A DNA stretch of 64,000 bases from Lachnospiraceae bacterium NSJ-143 (lineage in GTDB: Bacteria > Bacillota > Clostridia > Lachnospirales > Anaerotignaceae): the NCBI GenBank assembly GCA_022867625.1, contig JALIFM010000001.1:434001-498000 (forward strand). Direction: 5' to 3'. Position 1 is the first letter of the stretch. Every line of letters starts with the position of its first letter. A model generated the notes under the pieces. The model saw only the letters and a program-made list of their open reading frames with translations, had not been told where the DNA came from and searched no databases. The position numbers and the translations under genes are program-made. Shown here one piece after another: positions 51,459 to 59,804 of the stretch.

Positions 51459-52400
51459 GTGAAAAAGCTCAGTATTTTTGTAATAACGCTTCTTATGTTT
51501 ACATCTGTCGCTGTTGTTCTTACGTCAATTATAAACAATAAATCGGCAAATAAATTGAACCAGGGAATTGACGTATACTATATAAACACAGATGGCGCGG
51601 GGCTTAAGGGCGAAACATATAATATAATTGGAAACTCCACAGACGATATACTGAAAAATACAATAGAACTTATGAAGGTTAAGGCTAAAAACGAAAAGCT
51701 TATAAGTGCTGTACCTGAAGATGTTGAGCTTATAGGCTCATCAGTTGAGGGGGATATAGCCCGGCTCAATTTTTCATCGGAGTATTATGACATGAAAAAA
51801 AGTGATGAAATGTACTGCCGGGGAGCTGTGATTAAAACAGTGACAGGGCTTTATTTTGTAGACAAGGTCGAAATACTGGTTGAGGGCGAGCCTTTAAAGC
51901 AGACAAACGGCGACCCTATAGGGCCTGTAGGAAGCGACGACCTTATTATAAGCGGCACAATAGAAGCGGAACCAGCTACGTCTGTAAAGGTGATTACACT
52001 GTATTTTGCAAATGCTGACGGCACAGGGCTTAATAAAGAGGAACGAAGAGTTGAGGTGAACAGGAGCCAGCCGCTGGAGAAGTATGTTATGGAGGAGCTG
52101 ATAAAGGGCCCTCAGGCAAAGGAAAATATGTCGGCCATACCTTCTGACACCAAAGTAAGGAATATAAGCACGCAGGATGGGATTTGTTATCTCGATTTGA
52201 GCTCGGAATTTGTTACAAAGCAGAATGGCGGGGCCAACAGGGAGCTTCTTACAGTCTACTCAATAGTCAATTCGCTGACTGCTCTTGACGATGTGCGCAA
52301 GGTACAGTTTTTGATTGAAGGGGAAAGGCAGGAGGAATATAAGGGCAATATTGAATTCAGCCAGCCTTTTGACCCAAAGGATATTGTGGTTCAAAAATGA
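51459..52400 (+). CDS. GerMN-domain protein
   Basis: The protein has 313 residues. An N-terminal membrane anchor (SIFVITLLMFTSVAVVLTSII) is followed by two GerMN repeats, each starting with a V.(V/L)YY(I/F).(T/A)DG pattern (DVYYINTDGAGL and TLYFANADGTGL) and ending in VEILVEGE or VQFLIEGE. GerMN domains occur in GerM-like sporulation proteins and in proteins beside two-component kinases (LpqB-like). It may modulate the kinase. GTG start; 4-bp overlap with comEC. Confidence 0.85.
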   Translation: MKKLSIFVITLLMFTSVAVVLTSIINNKSANKLNQGIDVYYINTDGAGLKGETYNIIGNSTDDILKNTIELMKVKAKNEKLISAVPEDVELIGSSVEGDIARLNFSSEYYDMKKSDEMYCRGAVIKTVTGLYFVDKVEILVEGEPLKQTNGDPIGPVGSDDLIISGTIEAEPATSVKVITLYFANADGTGLNKEERRVEVNRSQPLEKYVMEELIKGPQAKENMSAIPSDTKVRNISTQDGICYLDLSSEFVTKQNGGANRELLTVYSIVNSLTALDDVRKVQFLIEGERQEEYKGNIEFSQPFDPKDIVVQK

Positions 52401-54628
52401 AAAGGCCGGCTTTATACACGTTTCTGATTTTTGCAGCATCTATAGCGGCGGCGAGATATTTAAAAGGACTGTATCTTTATGTTTTTGCTTTAGCAGTGCT
52501 TCTGTTTTGTTTAATCCTCTACGAAAAAATTAAATCATTGTCAGTATTTATATTATCCATTGCGGCAGGCGTTGGCCTGCTTGCTATGGGTAATTTTTCT
52601 TATAGTCACACTGTAGAAAAGGGCACTGAGATTGTAAAAGGCACTGTGCTGGATATTTCATTCAATTCGTCTGGCGGGGAAACTGTTATACTCAATAATC
52701 TAAGCTTCTGCTATAAGGAAGGCGAAAAAGATATCGACGGCCGGGCTGTTATATATACAGCTGAGGATACATTCGTAAAACGAAATGATATTATAGCTGT
52801 TGAATGTGATATAGTGCCCGCAGCAACGGTAAAATCAATATCCGGTTTTGACGAGGGCGAATATATGCTGGCCAACAGGCTTGTTTTAAGCGCCAACGCA
52901 AAAAACATATTTATGCTTGGGCACAAAAAGGACGGCCCAAGGCAGATGCTCTTAAATTTTAGAGACAGCCTTGGCACTGTGGCTGATAATATTTACCCGA
53001 GATATGAATCCGGAATAGTCAAAGCCATAGTTATGGGCGATACAGCTGATTTGCCAAAAAAGGCAAGAGAATTATATACATCAGCAGGAGCGGCGCATAT
53101 ACTGGCCGTATCAGGGCTTCACACCGCAGTAATCTCTATTATGATTATGAGGCTGTTAAAGGCATTGCGGATAGGCATAAGAAAGGCCTCAATTGCGGCT
53201 ATTCTTCTGCTATTTGTGTATGCGGTATTTGCCGGTGCAAGGCCTTCTGTTGTGAGAAGTGTTATAATGGTCAATACAGTCCTTGCCGGAAGGCTGCTGT
53301 ACAGAAAAAGCGACGCACTGAATTCCTTGGGAGCCTCAGGTCTGTGTATACTCATGGCCAACCCTTACAGCCTGTTTAATACAGGTTTTCAGCTCAGCTT
53401 TATATCGGTTGCGGCTGTGCTGCTGTTTTATGAGTCATGGGAAAACAGCGGAGAAGGGCTTTTGGCAAGAGTTAAGGAACTGGCTCTGCTTTCAGCCTCT
53501 GTAACAGTTTTCACATTTCCGGTGCTGGCCTTGAGGTTTTATAAAGTACAGATATATGGCTTTATCACAAACATTCTTATTGTGCCGTTTCTTGGCATAC
53601 TGACTGGCATGGGTATTCTGAGTATCGGGCTTGGAATGGTAAATATCGGCATGGGAAGGTTTTGTGGAGGAATTGTATACTGCCTTCTGAATTATTTTGA
53701 CATAGTGTGCGGTTTTGTAAGCCGTCTGCCGTTTTCTAATATAATTACAGGCAGGCTGCCCCTGCTCTTTGTGCTGGCGTTTTATGGAATGCTGTTTTCG
53801 GCGGTTAAAATAAAAACTGTGAACAGAAGGCGCGCACTTACAGCAGTGCTTACGGCATTATGCGTAATATCCGTTTTATCTAACAGGCTTGTGTTTAAGT
53901 ACAGCACTGTAAGCTTTATGCCGAAGGAATACGGCGGCGGAGCCGTTATTGAAACCTTTGATAAAAAGATTTACCTAATCGGTCAGACAAGCCCAAACGA
54001 CTCATTCAATGAGGCTGAAAGGCTGTGCGGGTATATTAATTCACTTGGCAGACAATATGCGGACGCGCTTATACTTGCCGGTACAGAATCCGGTGACTTC
54101 CGCCTTGCCAGCAAGCTTATAAAGCTTTCTGGTGTAAAGCGTATATACATACCAGAGGGCAGTATAGCTGATATGGGTCAGTATGAGACGCTTCAGTTTG
54201 TATCGTCGCTTTATGGTGCCGGTATATATCGGATAGGATTGAGTGAAAGCGCCTATATCGGAGAAAATATGAAAATATCCTGCCTGTATTCATCGGAAGG
54301 GTTTGAAAACGAAACAGCTTCGGGCTCAATAATAGCCGGAATAAGCATTGGTGAAAGAAACTTTGTCTATACTGGCAGAATATCCCCTGTTGAAATGAGG
54401 TATGTTGTTTTTTCCGGAACAGACATAAAGGCCGACGCGATTTATATAGATTCCGAATACAGCAACAGCAAATATTTTATTGATTACCTGTCACAGGCAG
54501 GAGCGGAAAATATTGTAAGCGGTTCAGGCTTTAAAACAGACTCAGCTTTGATTGACACGTCAGGCTCCGGAATGGTAAGCTTTAAGACAAACGGAAAGAG
54601 GCTGTATACAGTCAAATCTATTGATTAG
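52397..54628 (+). CDS. comEC: ComEC-like DNA internalisation channel protein
   Basis: The protein has 743 residues. The N-terminal region has membrane helices and an OB-like part, and the central competence domain has AGAAHILAVSGLHTAVISI and GARPSVVRSVIM plus many helices. The C-terminal ~230 residues take the place of the metallo-beta-lactamase domain but lack its HxHxDH motif, so nuclease activity there is unlikely. ComEC passes single-stranded DNA through the membrane. Confidence 0.92.
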   Translation: MKRPALYTFLIFAASIAAARYLKGLYLYVFALAVLLFCLILYEKIKSLSVFILSIAAGVGLLAMGNFSYSHTVEKGTEIVKGTVLDISFNSSGGETVILNNLSFCYKEGEKDIDGRAVIYTAEDTFVKRNDIIAVECDIVPAATVKSISGFDEGEYMLANRLVLSANAKNIFMLGHKKDGPRQMLLNFRDSLGTVADNIYPRYESGIVKAIVMGDTADLPKKARELYTSAGAAHILAVSGLHTAVISIMIMRLLKALRIGIRKASIAAILLLFVYAVFAGARPSVVRSVIMVNTVLAGRLLYRKSDALNSLGASGLCILMANPYSLFNTGFQLSFISVAAVLLFYESWENSGEGLLARVKELALLSASVTVFTFPVLALRFYKVQIYGFITNILIVPFLGILTGMGILSIGLGMVNIGMGRFCGGIVYCLLNYFDIVCGFVSRLPFSNIITGRLPLLFVLAFYGMLFSAVKIKTVNRRRALTAVLTALCVISVLSNRLVFKYSTVSFMPKEYGGGAVIETFDKKIYLIGQTSPNDSFNEAERLCGYINSLGRQYADALILAGTESGDFRLASKLIKLSGVKRIYIPEGSIADMGQYETLQFVSSLYGAGIYRIGLSESAYIGENMKISCLYSSEGFENETASGSIIAGISIGERNFVYTGRISPVEMRYVVFSGTDIKADAIYIDSEYSNSKYFIDYLSQAGAENIVSGSGFKTDSALIDTSGSGMVSFKTNGKRLYTVKSID

Positions 54629-54637
54629 GTGAATCTT

Positions 54638-55627
54638 ATGGAAATTATTAAAAGCGATATTAAAAATAAGACATTCAAAAAATGCTACCTGCTGTATGGC
54701 GGAGAGGCGTTTATAAGGGATTTGTATTTAAAAAGGCTGAAAAAAGCTGTTGTTTCAGGGCCTTTTACTGACATGAACCTTGACACATTTGACGGTGCTG
54801 AGGATATAAACAGAATTATAGACGCGGTGTCCACACTTCCGTTTATGAGTGAAAAAAGGCTTATTGTGATTAAGGGCAGCGGGCTTTTTAAGGCCGGACG
54901 AAAAAATGACAGTGAGGCTGTGGCTGATTTGCTGGAGAATGCGCCGGAGAGCACCTGCATCGTATTTGTAGAGCAGGAGGCCGACAAAAGGCTCAGGCTG
55001 TTTAAAACTGTTGTCAAAAAAGGGCACACTGCGTTATGCAGGGCGCCGGAGGGCGCAGGGCTTTACACATGGGCAGAAAAGGAGCTTAAGAAAAAAGCTG
55101 TTAAAATGGAAAGACAGCAGACAATATATTTTTTCAGGACTGTTGGCGAGGGTATGGAAAATGCTGTTGCTGAGCTTGACAAGCTTGCAAATTTTAAAGG
55201 CCCAAATTCCACTGTAACTGACGAGGATATTGACACAATATGCGTTAAGACAGCGGAAGCTAAAATTTTTGATTTGGTAGACGCCATTGGAAAAAGAGAT
55301 ACCGCAAAAGCGATAAAAATATACAGGGGACTGCTTATGCTTAAGGAGCAGCCAGTAGGCATACTTGCCATGATTGCCAGACAGTTCAGGCTGATGCTTC
55401 AGGCCGGTGTTTTTGCCTCACAGGGAAAAAGTGTACAGGAAACCGCATCTATGACAGGGCAGAGGGATTTTGTTATCAAACAGTGCCTTGCGCAAAGCAG
55501 GAATTTTACATCTGACCTGCTCAAAAAGGCTCTGAGAGACTGTCTGGATACTGACTATGGCATTAAATCGGGGCGTTTGGAACCGGAGACGGCTGTTGAG
55601 ATACTGATTGTAAAGTACAGCAGATAA
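54638..55627 (+). CDS. holA: DNA polymerase III subunit delta
   Basis: The protein has 329 residues, family length. It starts EIIKSDIKNKTFKKCYLLYGGEAFIRDLYL, the degenerate nucleotide-loop region of HolA, and later has AEAKIFDLVDAIGKRDTAKAIKIYRGLL and ILAMIARQFRLML. It loads the sliding clamp. holA follows comEC in many Firmicutes, as here. GTG 54629 is in frame; ATG 54638 has better spacing from TAGGTGA. Confidence 0.93.
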   Translation: MEIIKSDIKNKTFKKCYLLYGGEAFIRDLYLKRLKKAVVSGPFTDMNLDTFDGAEDINRIIDAVSTLPFMSEKRLIVIKGSGLFKAGRKNDSEAVADLLENAPESTCIVFVEQEADKRLRLFKTVVKKGHTALCRAPEGAGLYTWAEKELKKKAVKMERQQTIYFFRTVGEGMENAVAELDKLANFKGPNSTVTDEDIDTICVKTAEAKIFDLVDAIGKRDTAKAIKIYRGLLMLKEQPVGILAMIARQFRLMLQAGVFASQGKSVQETASMTGQRDFVIKQCLAQSRNFTSDLLKKALRDCLDTDYGIKSGRLEPETAVEILIVKYSR

Positions 55628-55645
55628 GTGTTTTAATAAAAACAA

Positions 55646-55683
55646 AAGGCCATGCGTGAGTACTGCTGCTTGCGCATGGCCTT
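55646..55683 (-). terminator. Terminator of the XRE gene
   Basis: AAGGCCATGCG and CGCATGGCCTT arms; the T run (TTTTGTTTTTATT) is on the minus side. Confidence 0.78.
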
Positions 55684-55710
55684 ATATGGGGTATAAATAT
55701 AAGGGCACAT

Positions 55711-55932
55711 TTATGAGCTCTGCTTTGAGGAAATTGAATCAAGCGCAAAGAGCCTGTTTGGAGTACAGTCAAAAAGCCCGCACAGTTCCTCAATCACTTC
55801 GTAGCGAATGGAGGAAGTCTCGTTATTTACCATTTTATTGAAATTCTGGTAACTCATACCCAGCCTTTTGTACAGCCAGTATTTAGTTTTTCCATTTTCC
55901 TCAAGAAGTTTAAGTACGTTTAGTTTCAGCAT
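55711..55932 (-). CDS. XRE-family helix-turn-helix protein
   Basis: The protein has 73 residues, Cro/CI-type: LKLLEENGKTKYWLYKRLGMSYQNFNKMVNNETSSIRYEVIEELCGLFDCTPNRLF. It is a single-domain DNA-binding protein. GTG 55941 is in frame, but ATG 55932 sits 8 nt after AAGGAG. It stands alone between holA and a broken deacetylase gene, with a hairpin in its own leader. Target unknown. Confidence 0.85.
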   Translation of the reverse strand: MLKLNVLKLLEENGKTKYWLYKRLGMSYQNFNKMVNNETSSIRYEVIEELCGLFDCTPNRLFALDSISSKQSS

Positions 55933-55964
55933 TTTAATCACTCCTTCAAAATTCCCATTAGAAA

Positions 55965-56001
55965 TAAAAAAAGGCAGACAACTCCATTTGAAGTGTCCAC
56001 C
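55965..56001 (-). terminator. Hairpin with T run in the XRE gene leader
   Basis: On the minus strand, GGTGGACACTTC pairs with GGAGTTGTCTGCC (one bulge, G-U pairs) around an AAAT loop, then seven T. It begins about 3 nt from the predicted start point. Confidence 0.65.
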
Positions 56002-56010
56002 TTGACATCA

Positions 56011-56040
56011 ATTATATTATTCAACTCTCTGACGCAACAA
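56011..56040 (-). promoter_or_regulatory. Promoter upstream of the XRE gene
   Basis: On the minus strand, TTGTTG, 18 bp, TATAAT. Confidence 0.5.
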
Positions 56041-56132
56041 TTATACTACCAGCGGCCATATATTACAAGAGTTTTTTTGTTGTTTCAGGATTTTTGTTAA
56101 CAGCAAAGCGATATGTAATAAAGCAGGCAGTT

Positions 56133-56444
56133 TTATTCGCCGGTTTTTATTTTCTGCCTTCCCTCATTATCCATATAGTAGTTTTCGGTATATATAAGCT
56201 GGCTTACAGGCACTATCTCAAACCCCTTTTCTTTAAGGCCTTTTATTATGGTGTCAAGAACCTGTGGCGTATATTTCGCATCGTTGTGAAAAAGTATTAT
56301 TGAGCCGTTCTGAAGGTGCTTGTGATTTAGAACCTGGTCAATTTCCGGCTGGGCGCCTTTCTCTTTCCAGTCGAGTGAATCAGTGAAAGCCATGGTATAA
56401 AATCGTATTGTTTCAAGTATATTTATAAAAACAGCGCGGGGCGG
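56133..56444 (-). pseudogene. C-terminal remnant of a sporulation-type polysaccharide deacetylase
   Basis: On the minus strand the frame reads PPRAVF, then TDSLDWKEKGAQPEIDQVL, NGSIILFHNDAKYTPQVLD and GFEIVPVSQLIY, the C-terminal part of NodB/PdaA-type deacetylases. The N-terminal half with the catalytic Asp and His residues is missing, and no start codon lies before the PPR motif. The break falls 8 bp from the start of the recombinase gene that runs the other way. It is a gene split or truncated by that element. An ATG at 56393 would only make an 86-residue fragment. Confidence 0.8.
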
Positions 56445-56451
56445 AATCTGT

Positions 56452-57819
56452 ATGGATGCACTATACGCTAGACAGTCAGTTGATAAAAAGGACAGTATAT
56501 CAATAGAGGCACAGCTGGAAAAATGCGCCTGCGAGTCCGGCGGAAACTATATGGTTTTCAGCGACAAAGGGTTTTCCGGGAAAAACTTCAACAGGCCCTC
56601 ATTTAAAAACATGCTTCAGTGTGTGAGGGAAGGCAAAATACACCGTATAATAGTATACAGGCTTGACAGGCTTAGCCGTTCTATAGCTGATTTTTCAGTG
56701 TTCTGGAATATACTTGAGAAAAACGGAGTGGAGTTTCTGTCGGTTAATGAGCGGTTTGACACTGCTACACCTATAGGGCGGGCTATGCTCTATATTATAA
56801 TGAGCTTTGCCCAGCTTGAAAGAGAAACTATAGCGGAAAGGATACGAGACAATTACTACGCAAGGTTTAAACGTGGGGTATGGACCGGCGGGCCGGCGCC
56901 TGTGGGGTTTGATATAATAAAAAACAGCTCCGATGGCCGGCGGGCCTCATTTTTGTGCGCCAACAGCGAGGCTGAGCTTGTAAAGCTCATATTCAATCTG
57001 TATTCCAGCGGGCTGAGCCTTGGAAAGACTGCAAAGAAGGTATCTGAAGGCCTTATGGAGAAAAAAAGGTATTGGGATAGCAGGGCAGTTTCGAGGATTA
57101 TAAGAAATCCGGTATATGCCATGTGCAGTGGGGATATCTATTGGTATTACGCCGAAAAAGGCATAGAGATAGAAAATGATATTTCTGACTTTGACGGAAC
57201 AAGAGGTGCTATGCTTACTGGAAAGGAAGGCGGAAAATGTCTGCCGAAGCTTTCAATCGCCGGGCACGATGGCATAATAGACCCGCAAATTTTTCTTTAC
57301 TGCAACAGGCGGCTTGATATGAACAGTACGGTATGCGGCGGACAAAAGAGCCGGTATTCTTTTGTTTCGGGGCTTTTAAGGTGTGGATTGTGCCAGAGCA
57401 GTGTAAAGGTTGTAATGTCTCAGGGCAAAAGGTATATATTCTGTTCAAAGGGCTGCTGCGGGTTAAAGGGCTGTGATTTGGAAGGTCTTGAGGATACTGT
57501 TTTAAACACTGTTAAAGAGGCGGTTAAAAGGTATATGCCGTGTGAAAATCAGCCGGACAGGGCAGATGAAATTGATTTCAGGATTAAAAACCTTGTTAAG
57601 GCCATTGAGGAAGGCGGCGTAAGCGCCAAATACATAAATGAGAGGATAAACTTTCTGGAGAATGAGAAAAACAATATAGTCTGTCAGGCAGGGGGAAAAA
57701 AGCCGGTGGTGGATTTTTCAGATATTATGGATAATGATTATAAAAGGGGTATCATACGGGCGGCAGTGGAAAAAATAGTAATACGGGAAAACACGCTTGA
57801 GATTTTTTACAGATTTTGA
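56452..57819 (+). CDS. Large serine recombinase, sporulation (SpoIVCA) type
   Basis: The protein has 455 residues. The resolvase domain starts DALYARQSVDKKDSISIEAQ with the nucleophile Ser at residue 9 and has VYRLDRLSRS and FAQLERETIAERI. The recombinase domain follows (PVGFDI, then SRIIRNPVYAMC), with a zinc ribbon (LLRCGLCQSSV... CSKGCC) and a coiled coil. Relatives excise skin-like elements from sporulation genes. The start ATG lies only 8 bp from the deacetylase break, as expected if it sits at the edge of its element. Confidence 0.92.
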   Translation: MDALYARQSVDKKDSISIEAQLEKCACESGGNYMVFSDKGFSGKNFNRPSFKNMLQCVREGKIHRIIVYRLDRLSRSIADFSVFWNILEKNGVEFLSVNERFDTATPIGRAMLYIIMSFAQLERETIAERIRDNYYARFKRGVWTGGPAPVGFDIIKNSSDGRRASFLCANSEAELVKLIFNLYSSGLSLGKTAKKVSEGLMEKKRYWDSRAVSRIIRNPVYAMCSGDIYWYYAEKGIEIENDISDFDGTRGAMLTGKEGGKCLPKLSIAGHDGIIDPQIFLYCNRRLDMNSTVCGGQKSRYSFVSGLLRCGLCQSSVKVVMSQGKRYIFCSKGCCGLKGCDLEGLEDTVLNTVKEAVKRYMPCENQPDRADEIDFRIKNLVKAIEEGGVSAKYINERINFLENEKNNIVCQAGGKKPVVDFSDIMDNDYKRGIIRAAVEKIVIRENTLEIFYRF

Positions 57820-57827
57820 CATGCGTA

Positions 57828-57856
57828 TTGACAAGACGCTTTTTTTAAAATATGCT
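57828..57856 (+). promoter_or_regulatory. Promoter of the 57887 gene
   Basis: TTGACA (57828-57833), 17 bp, TATGCT (57851-57856). Confidence 0.65.
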
Positions 57857-57886
57857 AATTTTATAAAAGAAAATGGGGGTGTTTTT

Positions 57887-58279
57887 ATGTTTGAAAACCT
57901 TACGCCGGATGGTAAAATTAAAACAATAAGATATCTTAAGGCAACGCATGATGATTTTGCCAAGCTTGTAAAGGAAGGGAAGAAAATACTTAACGATATA
58001 AGTACAATGGAGGAAAAGACAGGGATTACTCCAAATGACTCTGAAAAAATGGCTCAGTCTGAGCCTCAAAGAGAAATTGAAATCGATGGCGAGAAAAAAA
58101 CGGTTTTTTGGCTTTACACATTTTATGTAAACAGGAAAGCCACCCTTGAGGGATATAACAGGGCGTATAAATTTTTGATGGAGGAAGGCGTTGACGAGCT
58201 GCTCTTTACAATAGGCGTAGGGAGCGAAAGCTATGACTATAATTTTTATAAATTCTGCCTTGACGCTTTTGACGAGTAA
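57887..58279 (+). CDS. Unknown cytoplasmic protein
   Basis: The protein has 130 residues, acidic and soluble, with no signal or membrane segment. It has YLKATHDDFAKLVKEGKKIL and YTFYVNRKATLEGYNRAYKFLMEEGVDEL; the mixed helix/strand pattern gives no family I know. The frame extends upstream, but ATG 57887 lies 6 nt after GGGGGTG. It has its own promoter and terminator. Confidence 0.65.
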   Translation: MFENLTPDGKIKTIRYLKATHDDFAKLVKEGKKILNDISTMEEKTGITPNDSEKMAQSEPQREIEIDGEKKTVFWLYTFYVNRKATLEGYNRAYKFLMEEGVDELLFTIGVGSESYDYNFYKFCLDAFDE

Positions 58280-58293
58280 ACATATTTAATATA

Positions 58294-58319
58294 CCGCATG
58301 CTTATGCATGCGGTTTTTT
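58294..58319 (+). terminator. Terminator after the 57887 gene
   Basis: CCGCATGC and GCATGCGG around TTAT, then a T run. The ribosome site of the next gene follows at once. Confidence 0.8.
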
Positions 58320-58331
58320 AAGGAGGACAAA

Positions 58332-58991
58332 ATGGAAGTCACAGGGCTTGTGATTTTTGATATGGACGGGGTAATATTTGACTCCGAAAGGGCCTTTATG
58401 GAGGAACTGCGCAAAGTTATGCGGGAGCATGGCTATGTTCTGACTGACGATATATATATAAGTACAATAGGGCTTACAGGAGAAGCGCTCAAAAACAAAA
58501 TGCAGTCATTTTATGGACAGGATTATCCGTTTAAGGAGATAAGCAGTAAGGCAAGGCAAAGAGTAAGCTTACTGGCCGAGGAAGGAAAAATTGAAGTTAA
58601 AAAGGGAATACCGCAGCTCCTTGAATTTCTCAGACAAAAAGGCAAGCTATGTTCTGTGGCTTCGTCAACAAAAAGCTGCTATGTAGACGCTTATCTCAGG
58701 GCAGCCGGCATAAGGGAATATTTTAAGACAATAACAGGCGGTGAGGAAGTGGAAAACTCAAAGCCTGCGCCTGATATTTTTATCAGGGCATGCCGAAAAG
58801 AGAATATTTTGCCGCATGAAGCAATAGTTATTGAGGATTCACCTAATGGGGTAAGGGCGGCACTGAGCGCGGGAATCCGTGTTATTTGCATACCGGATTT
58901 GGCTGCGCCTGAAACAGCGCTTGCTGAAATGGCAGAGCTTGTAGCTTCTGACGCATTTGAGGCGGAAAAATATTTAAAGGACAATATGTGA
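58332..58991 (+). CDS. HAD-family phosphatase (beta-phosphoglucomutase-like)
   Basis: The protein has 219 residues. Motif I is FDMDGVIFDSE with the nucleophile Asp, motif II is SVASSTK, and motif III is NSKPAPDIF, followed by IVIEDSPNGVRAALSAG with the metal-binding Asp. The cap domain lies between motifs I and II. Members dephosphorylate sugar phosphates or isomerise beta-phosphoglucose; the substrate is not determined. ATG 58332 follows AAGGAGGACA. Confidence 0.9.
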   Translation: MEVTGLVIFDMDGVIFDSERAFMEELRKVMREHGYVLTDDIYISTIGLTGEALKNKMQSFYGQDYPFKEISSKARQRVSLLAEEGKIEVKKGIPQLLEFLRQKGKLCSVASSTKSCYVDAYLRAAGIREYFKTITGGEEVENSKPAPDIFIRACRKENILPHEAIVIEDSPNGVRAALSAGIRVICIPDLAAPETALAEMAELVASDAFEAEKYLKDNM

Positions 58992-59030
58992 CAGCTCACT
59001 AGTAAAAAATTTAAAGCGGAGGTAAATATA

Positions 59031-59738
59031 ATGGAATTTTATTTTTCCGGTGATTTAACTGCCCTCAGGGAGTATATTGATTTGGATTCATTAGGGCTTT
59101 CTGATAAAGCGGGTACGGATAAGACAGAATTCAGGTTTTTTGTTGGGGATACTCCACATAAAGACGACCTTCTGATAAAAATGAAGGCCGACGGAAGTTT
59201 TGACCAGGAATATGATGTTTTTGGCGGCAGGTTTGTTTTTGTGGTGTCGCCTGAGCCCGAAAAGCTCAAGAGTGTCTTAAAGGAAGCTGAGGAGGAAGCA
59301 TCAAAAGCGCCGTTTTTTCCTATCGACTGGGAGGAGGACGGTTCAGACCGGTATGTTTTAAGCTACTGCCTTTGTTTTGAAAATATCAGGGAGTGTGTCA
59401 AGTTTGCATATATGCTTATGAATGGCCTTGACAGTAAAGGCTTTTTTGACATGGATATGCAGATGTATGAGCCGGAGTTTTTTGCTGACTCAGAGCATAT
59501 CAAAATTATCAAAAACTGTGGTAGTGACGATATCAAAAGTGTGCAGAACCTGCATGGAACGCTTGCGGTATTTTATTGTGACAGCAATATAGACGGACTT
59601 GAGTATATGTCGGGGCTCACTGACGATATGTACAATATGCTCTTATCCAGCTCAGACTCAAAGTCTCACTTTCTCCAGATGTTTTATATAGAAGGCGAAA
59701 CGTATCTGGAGTATTATTACTGGAAAGATCAGCTGTGA
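59031..59738 (+). CDS. Unknown soluble protein
   Basis: The protein has 235 residues, strongly acidic, with no signal or membrane segments. Segments such as GRFVFVVSPEPEKLKSVLKEAEEEA and QMFYIEGETYLEYYYWKDQL suggest an alpha/beta fold. I do not recognise the family. ATG 59031 follows GCGGAGGTAAAT. It follows the HAD gene by 39 bp and may share its transcript. Confidence 0.7.
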   Translation: MEFYFSGDLTALREYIDLDSLGLSDKAGTDKTEFRFFVGDTPHKDDLLIKMKADGSFDQEYDVFGGRFVFVVSPEPEKLKSVLKEAEEEASKAPFFPIDWEEDGSDRYVLSYCLCFENIRECVKFAYMLMNGLDSKGFFDMDMQMYEPEFFADSEHIKIIKNCGSDDIKSVQNLHGTLAVFYCDSNIDGLEYMSGLTDDMYNMLLSSSDSKSHFLQMFYIEGETYLEYYYWKDQL

Positions 59739-59752
59739 GGGACTTAATATAG

Positions 59753-59795
59753 AACACGGGTTAAGGGGCTTTGTACTCTTGAGCCCGTGTTTTTG
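59753..59795. terminator. Bidirectional terminator
   Basis: AACACGGGTTAAG pairs with CTTGAGCCCGTGTT (one G-U pair), then TTTT. It separates convergent genes. Confidence 0.75.
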
Positions 59796-59804
59796 AATTC
59801 TGTT

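Noticed and set aside
57811-57826. First TTGACA at the end of the recombinase gene as promoter
   Set aside because: No -10 hexamer at suitable spacing; the second TTGACA at 57828 fits better.
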